64,000 nt of DNA. Origin: Dolomedes plantarius. Lineage: Eukaryota; Arthropoda; Arachnida; Araneae; Dolomedidae. The notes beneath the pieces are model-generated. The model had not been told where the DNA came from and ran no database searches. It saw only the letters and a program-made list of their open reading frames with translations. The stretch is from assembly GCA_907164885.2 (NCBI GenBank), contig OU015500.1, positions 48,412,646 through 48,476,645 on the forward strand, written 5' to 3'. This document shows positions 1 through 11,730 of the stretch, piece after piece. Each line of letters opens with the position of its first letter. The first letter of the stretch is position 1. A program made the position numbers and the translations under genes.

Positions 1-390
1 ATCGGGGAAATTACCTTTGGATTGATTGACATCTGTGGCCACGCCTATGGTTCAACGCCGGTGTATGCGTCACAGAGATCATGTGGGCATGCGCGGTGGC
101 TTTGGATGGCAGAAAAACAATAGCGTTTAATCAGACGGCGGGAAACTCTTGATTAAGATAGTCACGCGTCTCGCGGGAGCTTGATGACTGTTGGATTTAA
201 TTTATCAGATTGAATCAGGTAGCTTAAGATTTTGGAAATAAACGATGTTAGATATATTAATTGTAGTTCTTTACCACCGGCCTTTTAATTCATTGACTGC
301 CATAACTTGAATAATTAAGTAAAGATAGATTAAGAAGGAGTAAGTTTGGATGTAAGACGATGTACTGGGAAGGGTGTAGGTAGCGAGCTC
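1..390. other. unassigned AT-rich sequence
   Basis: No gene, repeat end or RNA was recognised before the first (TA)n array. Confidence 0.4.
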
Positions 391-392
391 GT

Positions 393-437
393 CATATATA
401 TATATGTGTGTATATATATACATATATATATACATAG

Positions 438-468
<31 letters not shown>

Positions 469-503
469 CGTATACATACATACATACATACATATATGCA
501 TGC

Positions 504-582
<79 letters not shown>
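393..582. repeat. (TA)n array with interspersed CATA/TACA units
   Basis: Almost pure TA dinucleotides broken by CATACA and GCATG steps. It produces spurious Tyr-Ile ORFs on both strands. It directly abuts a dispersed repeat at 583-662. Confidence 0.95.
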
Positions 583-583
<1 letters not shown>

Positions 584-662
584 CCCTCAATGGCCGTTCT
601 TAAAAAGGAGGTAAGAAATTTCACGTTCTAAAGAGGGAATCGGAAAAATGGATTCCGTAGGC
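583..662. repeat. dispersed (TA)n-anchored repeat, copy 1
   Basis: About 80 bp that reappears at 22172-22256 with the same features: AATGGC-GTTCTTA, then GAAATTTC-CGTTCTAAAGAGGGAATCGGAAAAA. In both copies the left edge is a (TA)n array, as expected for an element with a TA microsatellite tail read on the minus strand. The family is unknown. Confidence 0.7.
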
Positions 663-2360
663 TAAAGGTAAAATTAGTATAGCTATAAAACACCGACAAT
701 ATATAATGATAATGACTAGAGGCTGTCAATATAGTTTTCTAAATTAAAATCTAATCACTTCTCAAAATTTTATAAATTTTTCAGAAAAGTAAATCAATTA
801 TTTATTACATCGGGGAGATCCAAGATAATTTAACTGCAGCCATTGGAGTTCACTCTCGATTCATTTCTTGCTGGAACGTAATAAATTAATTGGATTACTT
901 TCCACAAGGAGCTTAGTTTTGTAGATTACAGCATTCCCATGCCATTTATCAGAATGAAAGTGCCGAAACGAGACAATTCTTCAGCCTTCATTACCGTTAT
1001 TTTCTCCAATCCGAAAGAATTTTTTTCTTTTATGAACAAACATTTAGAGGAATCTTATCATTAAATCAAGTTGTTTAAATTTATTAGAATGATAATTGAT
1101 ATTTAGATTTATCTCTCGTGATAGTGGGATAAAAGAAATAATTTTAGATAAGTCACCCTGAAATAATCTTACTTACGCACTAAAATTAATTAAAAGCGGT
1201 GTTAAATTGCCGAACTAATTATTTACCATGTAATATTTTTCTGAGTAATTAGTTATTCATTATCCGACAGTTTTTTGAAATTTTGCCATTTTATTTTAAA
1301 GATTTAATTTCGGATCCTAGCTTTTTTGTGAGCTTTGTAGTCTCAGAGAGTCTCGTGATTATGCTGCCATTATTTGTTGAAATAAAGTTTTATGTATTAA
1401 CCTTGAATTTCTATCTAGCTAATAAAATTTCTGTTCTTTTTTATCATTGCCCTACTTCTTTTCATCGAAGATCCTGTTTTTGCTCTCATATAAATAACCA
1501 CTTTTAGTAGCTACAGTAAGACTGAATTTCCTTGATGGCAAGCAGATCTCTGATTACGCACATTCTATTATTCTATGAGCAGGGGTGTCACATATGATGC
1601 TCTAAAATCACTAGATAATATGTTCCATTCTTCATTCAGCTGTTGACACACAGAAGACAGAATAAAAGATGTCTTCAACGTGTCGTGAACGTATATTACG
1701 GGCCTCTTTAATTTCTGGTTTGCACACGAGTTTTCTTTGCTTGAACAACTTTAATTCTGCATTAAGAAAATAATCCTTAGCTTCTAGACGTGAGTTTAAG
1801 AAATGTTTTAAGTAGCCAAAAGTCATTATTTTCTTCAACTCGTTGTTGAGTAACTTCAAGATTCTTTCAGGCAGATGCTTTTGATCAGCATCCACGCATC
1901 TTGGTTAAACCATCTTTTCCTTTATGACACTATATAAACAATCTGGAACCAGTCAAACAGTAGAAGGTGGGTAAGTGAATTTGTCCAGAATTAGTCTCAG
2001 TTACCAGTAAAAAGTTTGAGAAATTTCACCTCTCAAATTGTTTTTTTTAATGGGGAAATCACGGCGGGACCTTGGCATGCTTACTGTTACCGAAACTTCT
2101 CATAAAATATCTAAGGATTTTTATGACAATATTCCCAGCATCCGCAAGGAGATAATTTGCGAGTTCCCCGATTATGATTTTTCTAGTTGTGAAAACCGTA
2201 AACGCCCTCGGGCGTGTCTTCTAAAGAGCTAACGTTCTCTCTCTTAACTTGCTTACATTTTTATTTCTTAAACTCCTCCCTTCCTGTATTTTACCAACCC
2301 CCTAGAACTTCACAATTATCTCAGTGCGAATGTTTTTAACTTATTCTTTCAATTTGCTGT
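663..2360. other. unassigned AT-rich sequence
   Basis: The short ORFs here, such as an 87-codon one at 1632-1895 minus and a 64-codon one at 2038-2232 plus, match nothing I recognise. Neither has supporting splice or poly-A context. They could be relic TE coding sequence. Confidence 0.35.
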
Positions 2361-2434
2361 GCTATGAATGGCGCAGTGCTAGAGCGCGCTGGTCGTATGC
2401 GATAGTCCCCGGTTCGATCCCGGTGGACGCTCAT
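2361..2434 (+). repeat. tRNA-like sequence (SINE head or tRNA relic)
   Basis: An A-box-like stretch (TGGCGCAGTGCTAGAGCG) at about 2369 and a good B box (GGTTCGATCCC) at about 2411 give the layout of a pol III promoter. The T-stem closes with 4 of 5 pairs. The 5' flank does not pair with the 3' GGACGCTC, so there is no proper acceptor stem. A tRNA-derived SINE head or decayed tRNA is more likely than a working tRNA gene. Confidence 0.5.
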
Positions 2435-2924
2435 TTTTGCTAATTACTCTAAATAATTGAATTTTATTCATTTAATTCGTAATATAATTCAATTTTACTT
2501 ATCTGAAGAGGGCTTAATTTTTATATTTCTATTTTACTGCTGAGCACATATTTTCTTATGTTCATATCTTGCTACTGGAGGTAAAGTCGTAAGACCATGG
2601 CACTCTAACAAACTCAATATACCTTGCACCTTAATGGCGAAATCTTTATCGCTGACTGCTGAATATGTTGAAAATGGCATCCCCTTAGGAGCAACGGTAT
2701 TCAAACTGCAACCCACCAAGCTATTATGTGCGGCCCGAAATTCTCAAACTCAATATCAAGCAGGTGATTTTGTAAACATTTCGAAATATTTTGGAAATAA
2801 CTGCTTAAAAAGCACAAAACTATACAAAAATGGGCCACCTGCTACTTACGCTGTTCGCATCAACGTATCTCTGGGACTCATCCAATTCGAAAATGAAATA
2901 GCCTAAGAACATATTTGTGTTTGC

Positions 2925-3290
2925 CGTGAAAAGAGTGTCAAACCCAAAATCGTAGTTTTGAGAAAAACGGGATTGAAAAAAAAAACGGCTTTCGTAAAGT
3001 CAGATTTTTTAAGTTTAATTTTAATTAATTTTTTAAGTAAATTTTTTTAATTTTATTTTTGTTGAGTAAAGAGTGTTAAGTCCTTGATTGGGACATAAGC
3101 CCTTTAAGACTAATATGTTTGTGTTTTGTTTCACATACCCCAAATTTTCCCTGATGAATAAAAATCTTTAGGAGTGGACTTGGGACTTAGGTTTCTGTAC
3201 CTTGCAGTTGCCCTTGATTTTTCAAACATGCCTGGTTTGATAACTCATTTTAGCCCATTTTGGACTTGACACCCTTTGCACACCAAACAC
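2925..3290 (-). mobile_element. ~360-bp dispersed repeat with short inverted ends, copy 1
   Basis: Reverse complement of 34494-34850. The ends carry GTGTTAAGTCCAAAAT-like motifs in inverted orientation (AGAGTGTCAAACCCAAAATCG at one end, CATTTTGGACTTGACACCCT at the other). An internal copy (GAGTGTTAAGTCC) lies near 3070. It looks like a MITE; no transposase is seen. Confidence 0.65.
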
Positions 3291-3553
3291 ATATGTACAG
3301 AAATTGGATTACTGATTCTTATTTTTATCACGTAATATTGAGAGCAGCATGTAGCAAGTATAAATCTGATTTGTCTAACAAAAAAAAGTCAAAAGTTTGT
3401 CTCAACATAAGAAATCCCTCATTTTTAAATGAACCTTTGAATTCATTAAGGTTTAGAATTTTATTTTTTTACATTATTATATTATGAAGCATAGCGTCCA
3501 ATGTTGACGCCCGCGTAACTCAGTAAACATATGCATGTGGCCCGAAAGATAAA

Positions 3554-6100
3554 GGGTCAATCAATTTCAAATCAACAAATTTGGCATGGTAAAGTTGCTC
3601 GACATTTTTAATTTTCCTAATTTTTTAACCAAGTTTTATTCACAGTTTTATGAGTTTAAAAACATGGTTAAAAATTTTTTTGACCTTATATTTTTTGGGG
3701 GGCGGCCATTTTTAATCAGCTACGGAGTCCTTTTTTGGTGAAAAACGTTTTTCACGGAAAATGCTGTAGCTGCTTTATTTTTATACCTATCAAGATGAAT
3801 AAAAAACTAAAATGTTCAGAATAAATTGTCAACATTTCAGGTAATTAGAAAACTTTTTTAGACTTAAATATCTAGACCAAAAAATGTTTAAAAACATTAG
3901 AAATAAAGGGTCAAACACCACATTTCGCTACCCTTATTTTTTATGAAGGAAATGAGACTCACCTTAAATATTTTTTTCTTGAACAAATCTCTCATAGGGC
4001 TACTTGTTGTAAAAATTTCAATCTTGAAAGCCTTTCTCTTTTTTTTGTACAGCTTACCAAAAACCATGTTAAGCCTGTTTTTGGCAGTTTTCACTAATTA
4101 ATATCCCAAAAGGGACTGAGTAAAAAATTCTGAAAACTTAGGATAATAAACATCTTTGTAATATAAAGCTACCATATAAATTTTATGAGTGATATTTAAC
4201 TGGTTTTAGAGTGGTAGAGCATTAAATTTGTGAAAAAAATTGTGCTAAATTTTTCGGACTAGCCTCTTTCAAAATCAGTAGTAAAGCCTGTTGTTCTTGT
4301 TTCGACACCAAAAACATAAATGTTTTGTTTTACCTAACCCTAAAACTTATATCTCCTAGTCTAATAAGTTAGTGGATGAAAATAATTTGAATCAAGTCAA
4401 ATCAATATGTTTTACATTGGAGTTGTCTCCGATCAGTAAAATAACGAAACTGAATAAAGAAAAGAGATTGTCAACTTTACACAAAAAGGCAGATAAAACG
4501 GCAATATCTGTAAAAAGGAAATTAGAGGAACAGCAAAACCAGACTTGCTCTAAATCAGCTTAAGTGGGTATGAAATTTTGATCTACCAACTAAAAGAAAA
4601 ATGCAGCTTGGTGAATAAAGATGAAACAAATTAAAATCATTTGTCTCTTACCAGATTTATGGTCAATAAAAAAATTATGGAAAATTTTGGTGTTTCTGAG
4701 TATCTTGTAAGTCAAACAAGACAATTAAGGAGCAAGGTATCCTGCTAAATCTTTGTAAAAGACCAGGTGGACACAAGATAAGTGAAGTAGTTGTCAACTG
4801 TGTGATCGAGTTTTATCAAGATGAGAACAGTTGTCTCTCCGAGTAAAAAGAAATGTGTTTCAGATAAAATTAACATTGTGAAGGTATATAAATAAAAAAA
4901 GGTTAGTATTAATACCCTTAAATGAGCATTTTATAGTCTTTACAAACAGAGATATCCAGAATATATAATTGGTAGTCAATGTCCTGTGTTCTCCGGCCAA
5001 AATGGTGTGTTCTTCCTGGAAAATCTGGCAATCACAGTGTGTGTAAATATCACCAGATTGTTAAACTGATGACAGAAAGGGCAAAATTAAACACCAATTA
5101 CCGGACTTTGTTAGACTTCTTGTGTGACATTGAGAGTGAAACCTGTATGCTGAATAAGTGCTTGGAATATCCTGGACCAGAAGTACTTCTTGAAGTCCTA
5201 ATGAATTTTTATAAACAATTTTTAAGGGGATGAACAACATAAAACCATACTACTATATTTAATACTTTCTAAGTTGATGTTCTTTTAATTGCAATACAAC
5301 CTAAGGGATACAATTTATTCATGTAGGTTTTAGTATATTAAGATCAAAGAACAATCTTGGTTAATTTTTTTAAAAATAGAAAGCATCATACAAAGGAAAG
5401 TTAAAACTTCCTTCCTCTGGACTGAAGGGAAATAAACAGAGTTTTGGGGCAATTTTGGTGAACTGTAATTCAAAAACCAGTTAAATATCACTCATAAAAT
5501 TTATATGGTAGCTTCATAATACAAAGATGTTTATTATCCTAAGATTTTAGAATTTTTTACTGAGTCCCTTTTGAGATATTGATTAGTGAAAACTGCCTAA
5601 AACAGGCTTAACATGGTTTTTGATAAGCTGTACAAAAAAAGGAAAAATTTTTACAACAAGTAGCCCTATGATAGATTTGTTCAAGAAAAAAATATTTAAG
5701 GTGAGTCTCATTTCCTTCATAAAAAATAAGAGTAGCGAAATGTAGTGTTTGACCTTTTATTTCAAACTTTTTAAAACATTTTTTTGGCCTAGATCCTTAA
5801 ATCTAATGAAATTCTCTAATAACTTAAAATGTAGACAATTGTATGCTGAACGTTTTAGTTTTTTATTCATCTTTATAGGTATAAAAATAAAGTAGCTATA
5901 GCATTTCCGTGAATTACCATTTTCACCAAAAAATGACTCCGAGGCTGAATAAAAATGGCCGCCAAAAAAAATTATAAGGTCAAAATATTTTTCAATCATG
6001 TTTTTAGACTCATAAAACCATGAAGAAAACTTGGTTGAAAAATTAGGAAAATTAAAAATGTCGAGCAACACCCCCTTGGTGATTTGAAATGGATTGACCC
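3554..6100. mobile_element. 2.5-kb transposon with ~650-bp terminal inverted repeats
   Basis: The left arm (3554-4215) is the imperfect reverse complement of the right arm (5478-6100). Shared blocks include GGGTCAAT-ATTTCAAATCA at the tips, the GGCCATTTTTA/TAAAAATGGCC stretch and the innermost ACCAGTTAAATATCACTCAT. TAAA flanks both tips (3550-3553 and 6101-6104) and may be a 4-bp TSD. The 1.26-kb interior carries a broken gene. The superfamily is not identified; a TTAA-type 4-bp target would fit Kolobok or piggyBac, but this is a guess. Confidence 0.75.
4372..5233 (+). pseudogene. broken gene inside the long-TIR element (cc8K15.2-like family)
   Basis: Two short ORFs (4372-4563, Lys-rich; 4979-5233, 84 codons) are fragments of one reading. 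The linking segment at about 4670-4960, read across frames, gives pieces such as NFGVSEYLVSQTRQL and HKISEVVVNCVIEFYQDEN, separated by stops. The 3' part has Cys-rich motifs (LRPKWCVLPGKSGNHSVC, then CDIESETCMLNKC) that could bind metal. From memory these resemble an arthropod repeat family annotated as cc8K15.2-like, a name first used for a Cotesia bracovirus gene. That family has no function known to me. The gene sits between the two TIR arms, so it is probably the element's own protein, now disabled by several frameshifts and stops. Confidence 0.5.
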
Positions 6101-6104
6101 TAAA

Positions 6105-7866
6105 AAGGTTGAGGATGGCTGCCTTAGGAAGATGCACTTTCTTTTTCCTACAAATGTTCGATTCTTTCCTTTATGGGCTCGGATGGCTTCAGTTGTCAGC
6201 CTCAAAAACGCTCGATAGAAGTTGAGCACTTAGAATTGTTTAACATCCTCGTCAACTTTGCCATACTAGGGAATCCTAAATCGAATTCTATATCAACGGC
6301 AACTGCACACATTAGAAATGCTAATTTTATGTAATTCAATATTCTGGAAAAGTTTACTGGCCTGTTTCATAATGTTAAAATGTATTATGACATTTAATTT
6401 TGTATGGTATATATAAATGTACTTTAAAATGTATATTTAGTATAAAGAACGAAGCAGAGTAATTTTAAATTATTTTTTATTGACAATTTAACTTTGAGTT
6501 ACATAAATCACTGTACAAATTAATACTTTTCTTCAAAATCAAATGATTATATGTTCTGCTTTTCTTAGGATATGATTGAAAGTCCAATTTTGTTCCATTG
6601 ATAAGGAAAAATTATCCATGTCTCTACACCGAGTTACAGTATCCGATAAATCTCTTGTAACGATAATGCATTCATCATTTGATGAATTTTATTATTGACA
6701 AAACCAAATCGTTTAAAAAAAACTTTTTTATTCAGAGATTTATTGTAAAATCTTTGATTGTGAACAAAGACGTTTTTTCAGTGCGGGATTTTAGCCCCCA
6801 TCGGCATAGAACATTTCCATAAATGATATCTAGAAAAAAATAACGTGGTTAAACATCATCTCTATTAAATGAAAATTTTCGGGCAGAATGGAGTTAAACA
6901 CATAAAAGTTTTTATTCATGTTAGTTATCTTCAGTAAATATACATTTATTGAATTATCATACTTATATATAATATGCCTTTTACTTCATGGCAACATATT
7001 TCTTCTCGCATTATGATACATAAAATCGATATATCTAATGATAGCTAATATCGATAATCTATTTCTCTATAGATTACCCTCCCAGTTTATTTTTCAAATA
7101 TCCTGTTATTTAGGAAACGAAAGGGGAAAAAATATTTTTCTCTTACTTATAACTATAACCATTACATCATTAAGAATCTAACTACTCGGCGTAATAAATT
7201 TACGGATAAAGTTTCCTTGTCCAATTAACATTACCGCTATATTTTAGTTCCCCATAGTAAAATATTTAATGTCGACAGAACGATGGATACCCCTCTCAAT
7301 TTAGAACAGAAAGTATAATAATATAATTTGGGAGTTTTTTTTTTAGTAACCAAAATAAGTTGAGGATTAAGAAAAGGATAAATCCTACCAAATGTTGGCG
7401 TAACTGTTTTTTTTCAAAAACAAATTATCTGACGTATTAACTGTATTTATTTATTTCTCTATAACGTGACTGATTGTTTTCGTAATCTTCCGAAAGATCA
7501 GTTTTAAGGATTTTTTTATGTATTTGGGAATTACGCTTATATTAATGTAATTTCATCTATTTTTTATTCTTATTATTTTCAGAAAAACCTTTCATTGCCA
7601 TACTGACAATATTGTATATCTTTTAGCGCCTTCAATATTCACCAATGGGGACCTGCGTTCGAATCCTCGCTAAGGCATGGATGAAACTCCGTTGTGTAAT
7701 TACGGCAAGTAACATTAGTTCGTTTTTTGAGTGTCACCGTAAAAAAATAATAAAATGGAAAGCAGAGATACCTTGGTATATACGGGGGAATATCTTTCGA
7801 ATAAGCACGACTGCGTAATATCAGACCTTGGGCTCCAAAAATAACTTTACGTTTTCAGATAACTTC
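6105..7866. other. unassigned AT-rich sequence
   Basis: Mostly featureless. A B-box-like stretch (GCGTTCGAATCCTCGC) at about 7652 is probably a SINE fragment. No gene was recognised. Confidence 0.4.
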
Positions 7867-8203
7867 GTGTATATCAGGGGTGTCAAACTCAAAGGCTACC
7901 TTGGGCCAAACAAACAAGGTTTAACTATAGGTGGGCCGCAAAGAGAATTAATATTAATAGAAACGTAGGTTTATTTTACCTAATTACAATATATTCAACA
8001 TAAATATATGCATTTTGTTTAATAATAACAAAAAAGAGTATCATTAAAAAAACATTTAGCGAATTCTTCCTATCTTATTATAATTCTGCGTCGGTTATTT
8101 TATTATATATTATTGTGTGGCAATATATTGGCCGGGCCGCAAAATTGTTCGTCGCGGCCCGCATGCGGCCCGCGGGCCGCGATTTGACACCCCTGGTGTA
8201 TAT
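7867..8203. mobile_element. hAT-type MITE with 8-bp TSD
   Basis: The element is 7875-8195 (321 bp). It starts CAGGGGTGTCAAACTC and ends in the reverse complement, GATTTGACACCCCTG, for a 13-bp perfect TIR. Both sides carry the same 8 bp, GTGTATAT (7867-7874 and 8196-8203). The 3' subterminal part is rich in GGCCCGC. CAG-start TIRs with an 8-bp TSD are diagnostic of hAT. There is no ORF, so it is non-autonomous. Confidence 0.93.
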
Positions 8204-8267
8204 ATTTAATTTTATAAAGTTCTTTCTATCTTTTGTAGTTTATTGATTCTGTAACAGGAGAATTTTT

Positions 8268-9020
8268 CTACAATCTTGTTGATCAAGTCATTTTGGAATT
8301 TTGTAGGTTTCAGTAGTTATTTTGAAAAAGCAACAACGCAAAAGATGAAATTTAATTAAGGCTGTTACCGTGCTTTCCTACCTATTACAATAGCACTTGT
8401 TTATACATTACCGCTGTACCTGATATTCTAAAGCATTTTATATTATTTTTTAATGTATATCATATGATGAATTTTTTTATATTATTTTTAATGTAAATGA
8501 TATGTTGAAATATTTTATATTATTTTAACATATCATGACATGTTAAAATATTTTATATTATTTTTTCTATAATCTTGTTAATTAAGCCATTTTGGAATGT
8601 TATAGGTTTCAGTAGTTATTTTGGAAAAGCAACAACGCAAAAGACGAAATTTAATTAAGGCCGTTACCGTGCTTTCCATTACAATAGTACTTGTTTATAT
8701 ACTACCGCTGTACCTGATATGTTAAAATATTTTATATTATTTTTTAATGTATATGATATGTTAAAATATTTTATATTATTTTTAAATGTAAGTGATATGT
8801 TGAAATATTTAACATATCATGATATGTTAAAATATTTTATATTATTTTTTCTACAATCGTGTTAATCATGCCATTTTGGAATTTTGTAGGTTTCTGTAGT
8901 TATTCTGGAAAAGCAACAACGCAAAAGACGAAATTTAATTAAGACTGTTGCCGTGCTTGCCGTTACGATAGCACTTGTTTATATATTACCGTTGTACCTG
9001 ATATGTTAAAATATTTTGTC
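8268..9020. repeat. three-unit tandem repeat, ~290-bp period
   Basis: Units start at 8268, 8567 and 8851 with CTA(C/T)AATC-TGTT. Each runs through GGTTTC-GTAGTTATT, AAAGCAACAACGCAAAAGA and TGTACCTGATA. Periods are 299 and 284 bp, and the last unit is truncated. Units also hold short TATGTTAAAATATTTTATA sub-repeats. Confidence 0.88.
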
Positions 9021-10030
9021 TATTGGTATTGTCGTATCGCCAGCTTAAGATTAGAATAATGCAAAAATTTGGAAGATTATATTTTGGATAAATCTTATCC
9101 AGGATCACATTTATAGCAGAATCTAAATTCCCTTCTTTGAATCATGTTTCCTTTGAAATGGGCGGAGTCATTTTTATTAATCTTCCATATTTGCTCTCTC
9201 TCTCGCTGTTTGGAAGAAGAACTGTTAGCTCTTAAAATTATATAATCCCGTTAATTATTCTTATTTGCCATATTCATTGCTTTGTTGTGTATTTTCCACT
9301 TAAATAAAACACGGGAATACTTATATATTATTGCTGCAGGATTTTATTCACAGTTAACTGCTTCATACAATATACTGAAGTATATTTGATGGCACGCTTC
9401 ATTCTTAAGAAAATATTTATAACTTTCTAGAATCTTTCGTTGTGAAATAATACCTCGTGACCCTGATTGAAAATAAAATTATATCGTGCTAGCCTATGAT
9501 AATATGGTCTTACAGCTTATTAACAGAATTTTGCGCTTTAGTCATGTCATTTCATGCTCCACTGCTTTAATCCCACCGTCATTATCTTATGGCAAAAATC
9601 CGTTCTAAAAAGGAAATTTATTAAATATCGAAAGTAAGTGCATTTGACAAGCTTGTGGTCCTATTATTTAAAATTTCATGTGAGCCTGTGAAGTGTCTAT
9701 TAAAGCAGTAAAATAGGCTTGCGTAAGAGAATAGAAAAGTGAACCTGAAAAAGAAAGATAAAATGGCATGTTCTTAAAGGAAATTACGGGAGCTAACATA
9801 GATAGTTTTACCTAATACAGTTCAATTGTTGCCTAACCCAAGGACAATCTTTTCTAGTAGAAACTTCTATATATTTATGGTGTAATTAAAAAGTGGAGAA
9901 CACTTAATATTTTTATTTAAAGTATTTAAAGATTTTATAAGGAGAGGAAACTTTTGCAATTTCTGCACCAGTTCTTTAAATGAAATGTTTGATTCATGGT
10001 AAGACTTCTTTTATCTTATGGACATCATTT
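9021..10030. other. unassigned AT-rich sequence
   Basis: No coding, RNA or repeat signal recognised. Confidence 0.4.
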
Positions 10031-10098
10031 AAACCTTTTCCTTATGGGGTGGGATAGCATGTATCCCCAGAATACGGGCCCAATCATGAATATAAATA
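10031..10098 (+). repeat. dispersed repeat with (TA)n tail, copy 1
   Basis: The sequence AACCTTTTCCTTA-GGGGTGGGATAG, then TATCC-AGAATACGGGCC-AA, runs into a (TA)n/(TATG)n array. Near-identical copies lie at 13182-13243 (plus) and 56532-56593 (minus), again with the TA array on the same side. Confidence 0.75.
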
Positions 10099-10204
10099 TA
10101 TGTATGTAAGTATATATATATATATGTATGTATGTATGTATGTATCTATGTATGTATGTATGTATATGTATGTATGTATGTATGTATATGTATGTATGTA
10201 TGTA

Positions 10205-10294
<90 letters not shown>
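10099..10294. repeat. (TATG)n then (TA)n array
   Basis: GTAT tetranucleotides followed by about 85 bp of pure TA. Source of spurious Tyr/Ile/Cys/Met ORFs. Confidence 0.95.
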
Positions 10295-10296
<2 letters not shown>

Positions 10297-10429
10297 GAAG
10301 GAAGAAATTCTTCCCTATTCTCCAGTTTTTATTTTTTCAAATGACTTCAAATAACGATCTCAAATTTAAATTCTTAGGAAAGTATACTGTAAACAGCTTT
10401 TCGAGAGGAATAATTTCCTTTGATGTTCA

Positions 10430-10885
10430 AAACTTAAGGCTGCTGCGTAGTAACCCTATTGGATTCACTCACCTCAGTGTTTACCTATGGAGAAAATTTG
10501 TCTACTATTCGCAGCTACATTTTTTTTCCCTAATGCGGAGGCACATTTGCAGCTCCATAAATGCTGATAATCCAATAAAAATGGTATTTTCAGACAGCCT
10601 TAACTTTTTTGCACCTCGCATCAGGATTAATTTTATAAATTTCGTCACCCAAAGGAATTTGTGAGCGTATAAAACACACTATACCAGATATTTTCCAAAA
10701 ATAATTTTAATTTAAAAATGTTATTTGATAATATTATAAATATTATTCTTTCTCTATTACGGAGTACACATTTAAAAAAAAAATCTTTAATTCCAAGTCG
10801 CAATTCTTGGACAAATTTTCGCCATGGGTTAACATTAAGGTGAGCGAATCCAATAGGGCTAGTACACAGCAGCCTTAACGTAATG
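10430..10885. mobile_element. inverted-repeat element (~450 bp)
   Basis: The left arm (about 10435-10580: AAGGCTGCTGCGTAGTA, CCCTATTGGATTC, CTCACC) is the imperfect reverse complement of the right arm (about 10745-10880). The plus-strand and minus-strand ORFs crossing the arms therefore encode the same string (PIGF-HL-V---WRKFV). This is a palindromic transposon derivative, not two genes. Confidence 0.7.
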
Positions 10886-10939
10886 GTAATACTTTTCTTT
10901 TCAACGCCGCCGGTACTTTTCAACGCCACCGATAATTCA

Positions 10940-11730
10940 AGATTTTGAATAAAAAAATGAATTTTTTAATTCAAATTATTATCAAAACATTTCCATACAA
11001 GAAGTCATTAAAATATAAAGCCATGTGAGAAGCACTTTTTATCAGTTTTAGTAACTTCGATCTCATGAATTTATATCAATAAATCTCAAAGTATACGTTT
11101 AAATTCAAGGTTCATAAATGCTGTTAATAAATGTTGTTCATTTAACTTCCCAGATTTCTGCAAATATGCAATAACTAAAGAAGAAATGAATGAACTTTTT
11201 AATTCAAAATTGTGAATTAAAAAACGATTTTTTAATTCAAAATATTATCAAAAAATTTCCATATATGAAGTCATTTAAATATAAAGCCATGTGAGAAGCA
11301 CTTTTTATCAGTTTTAGTAACTTTGATCATATGATTTTATATCAATAAATCTCAAAGTATACGTTTAAATTCAAGGTTCATAAATGCTGTTCATAAATGT
11401 TGTTCATTTTACTTCTCAGATTTCTGCCAATATGCAATAACTAAAGAAGAAATGAATGAATTTTTTAATTCAAGATTTTTAATAAAAAATTAATTTTTTA
11501 ATTCAAATTATTATCAAAAAAATTCCATACAAGAAGTCATTAAAATATAAAGCCATGTGAGAAGCACTTTTTATCAGTTTTAGTAACTTCGATCTCATGA
11601 ATTTATATCAATAAAGCTCAAAGTATATGTTTAACGTCAAGGTTCATAAATACTGATCATAAATGTAGTTCATTTAACTTCTCATATTTCTGCCTATATG
11701 CAATAACTATAGAAGATATAAAGATTTATT
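10940..11730. repeat. three-unit tandem repeat, 266-bp period
   Basis: The same block (ATTTTTTAATTCAA, then GAAGTCATT-AAATATAAAGC, CATGTGAGAAGCACTTTTTA) starts near 10961, 11227 and 11493, exactly 266 bp apart. Units diverge by scattered substitutions. Confidence 0.92.

Noticed and set aside
271..624. Tyr-Ile repeat proteins (also near 10.1, 23.8, 30.0, 44.1, 55.3 kb)
   Set aside because: They are translations of (TA)n arrays, open on both strands and in several frames.
2361..2434. Functional tRNA gene
   Set aside because: A and B boxes are present but no acceptor stem forms with the 5' flank.
2534..2906. hAT core fragment on the minus strand (a FELDES-like string near 2880)
   Set aside because: Only one short similarity, with no second motif or TIR, so chance cannot be excluded.
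10341..10929. Two related genes on opposite strands
   Set aside because: They share peptides because they lie on the two arms of one inverted-repeat element.
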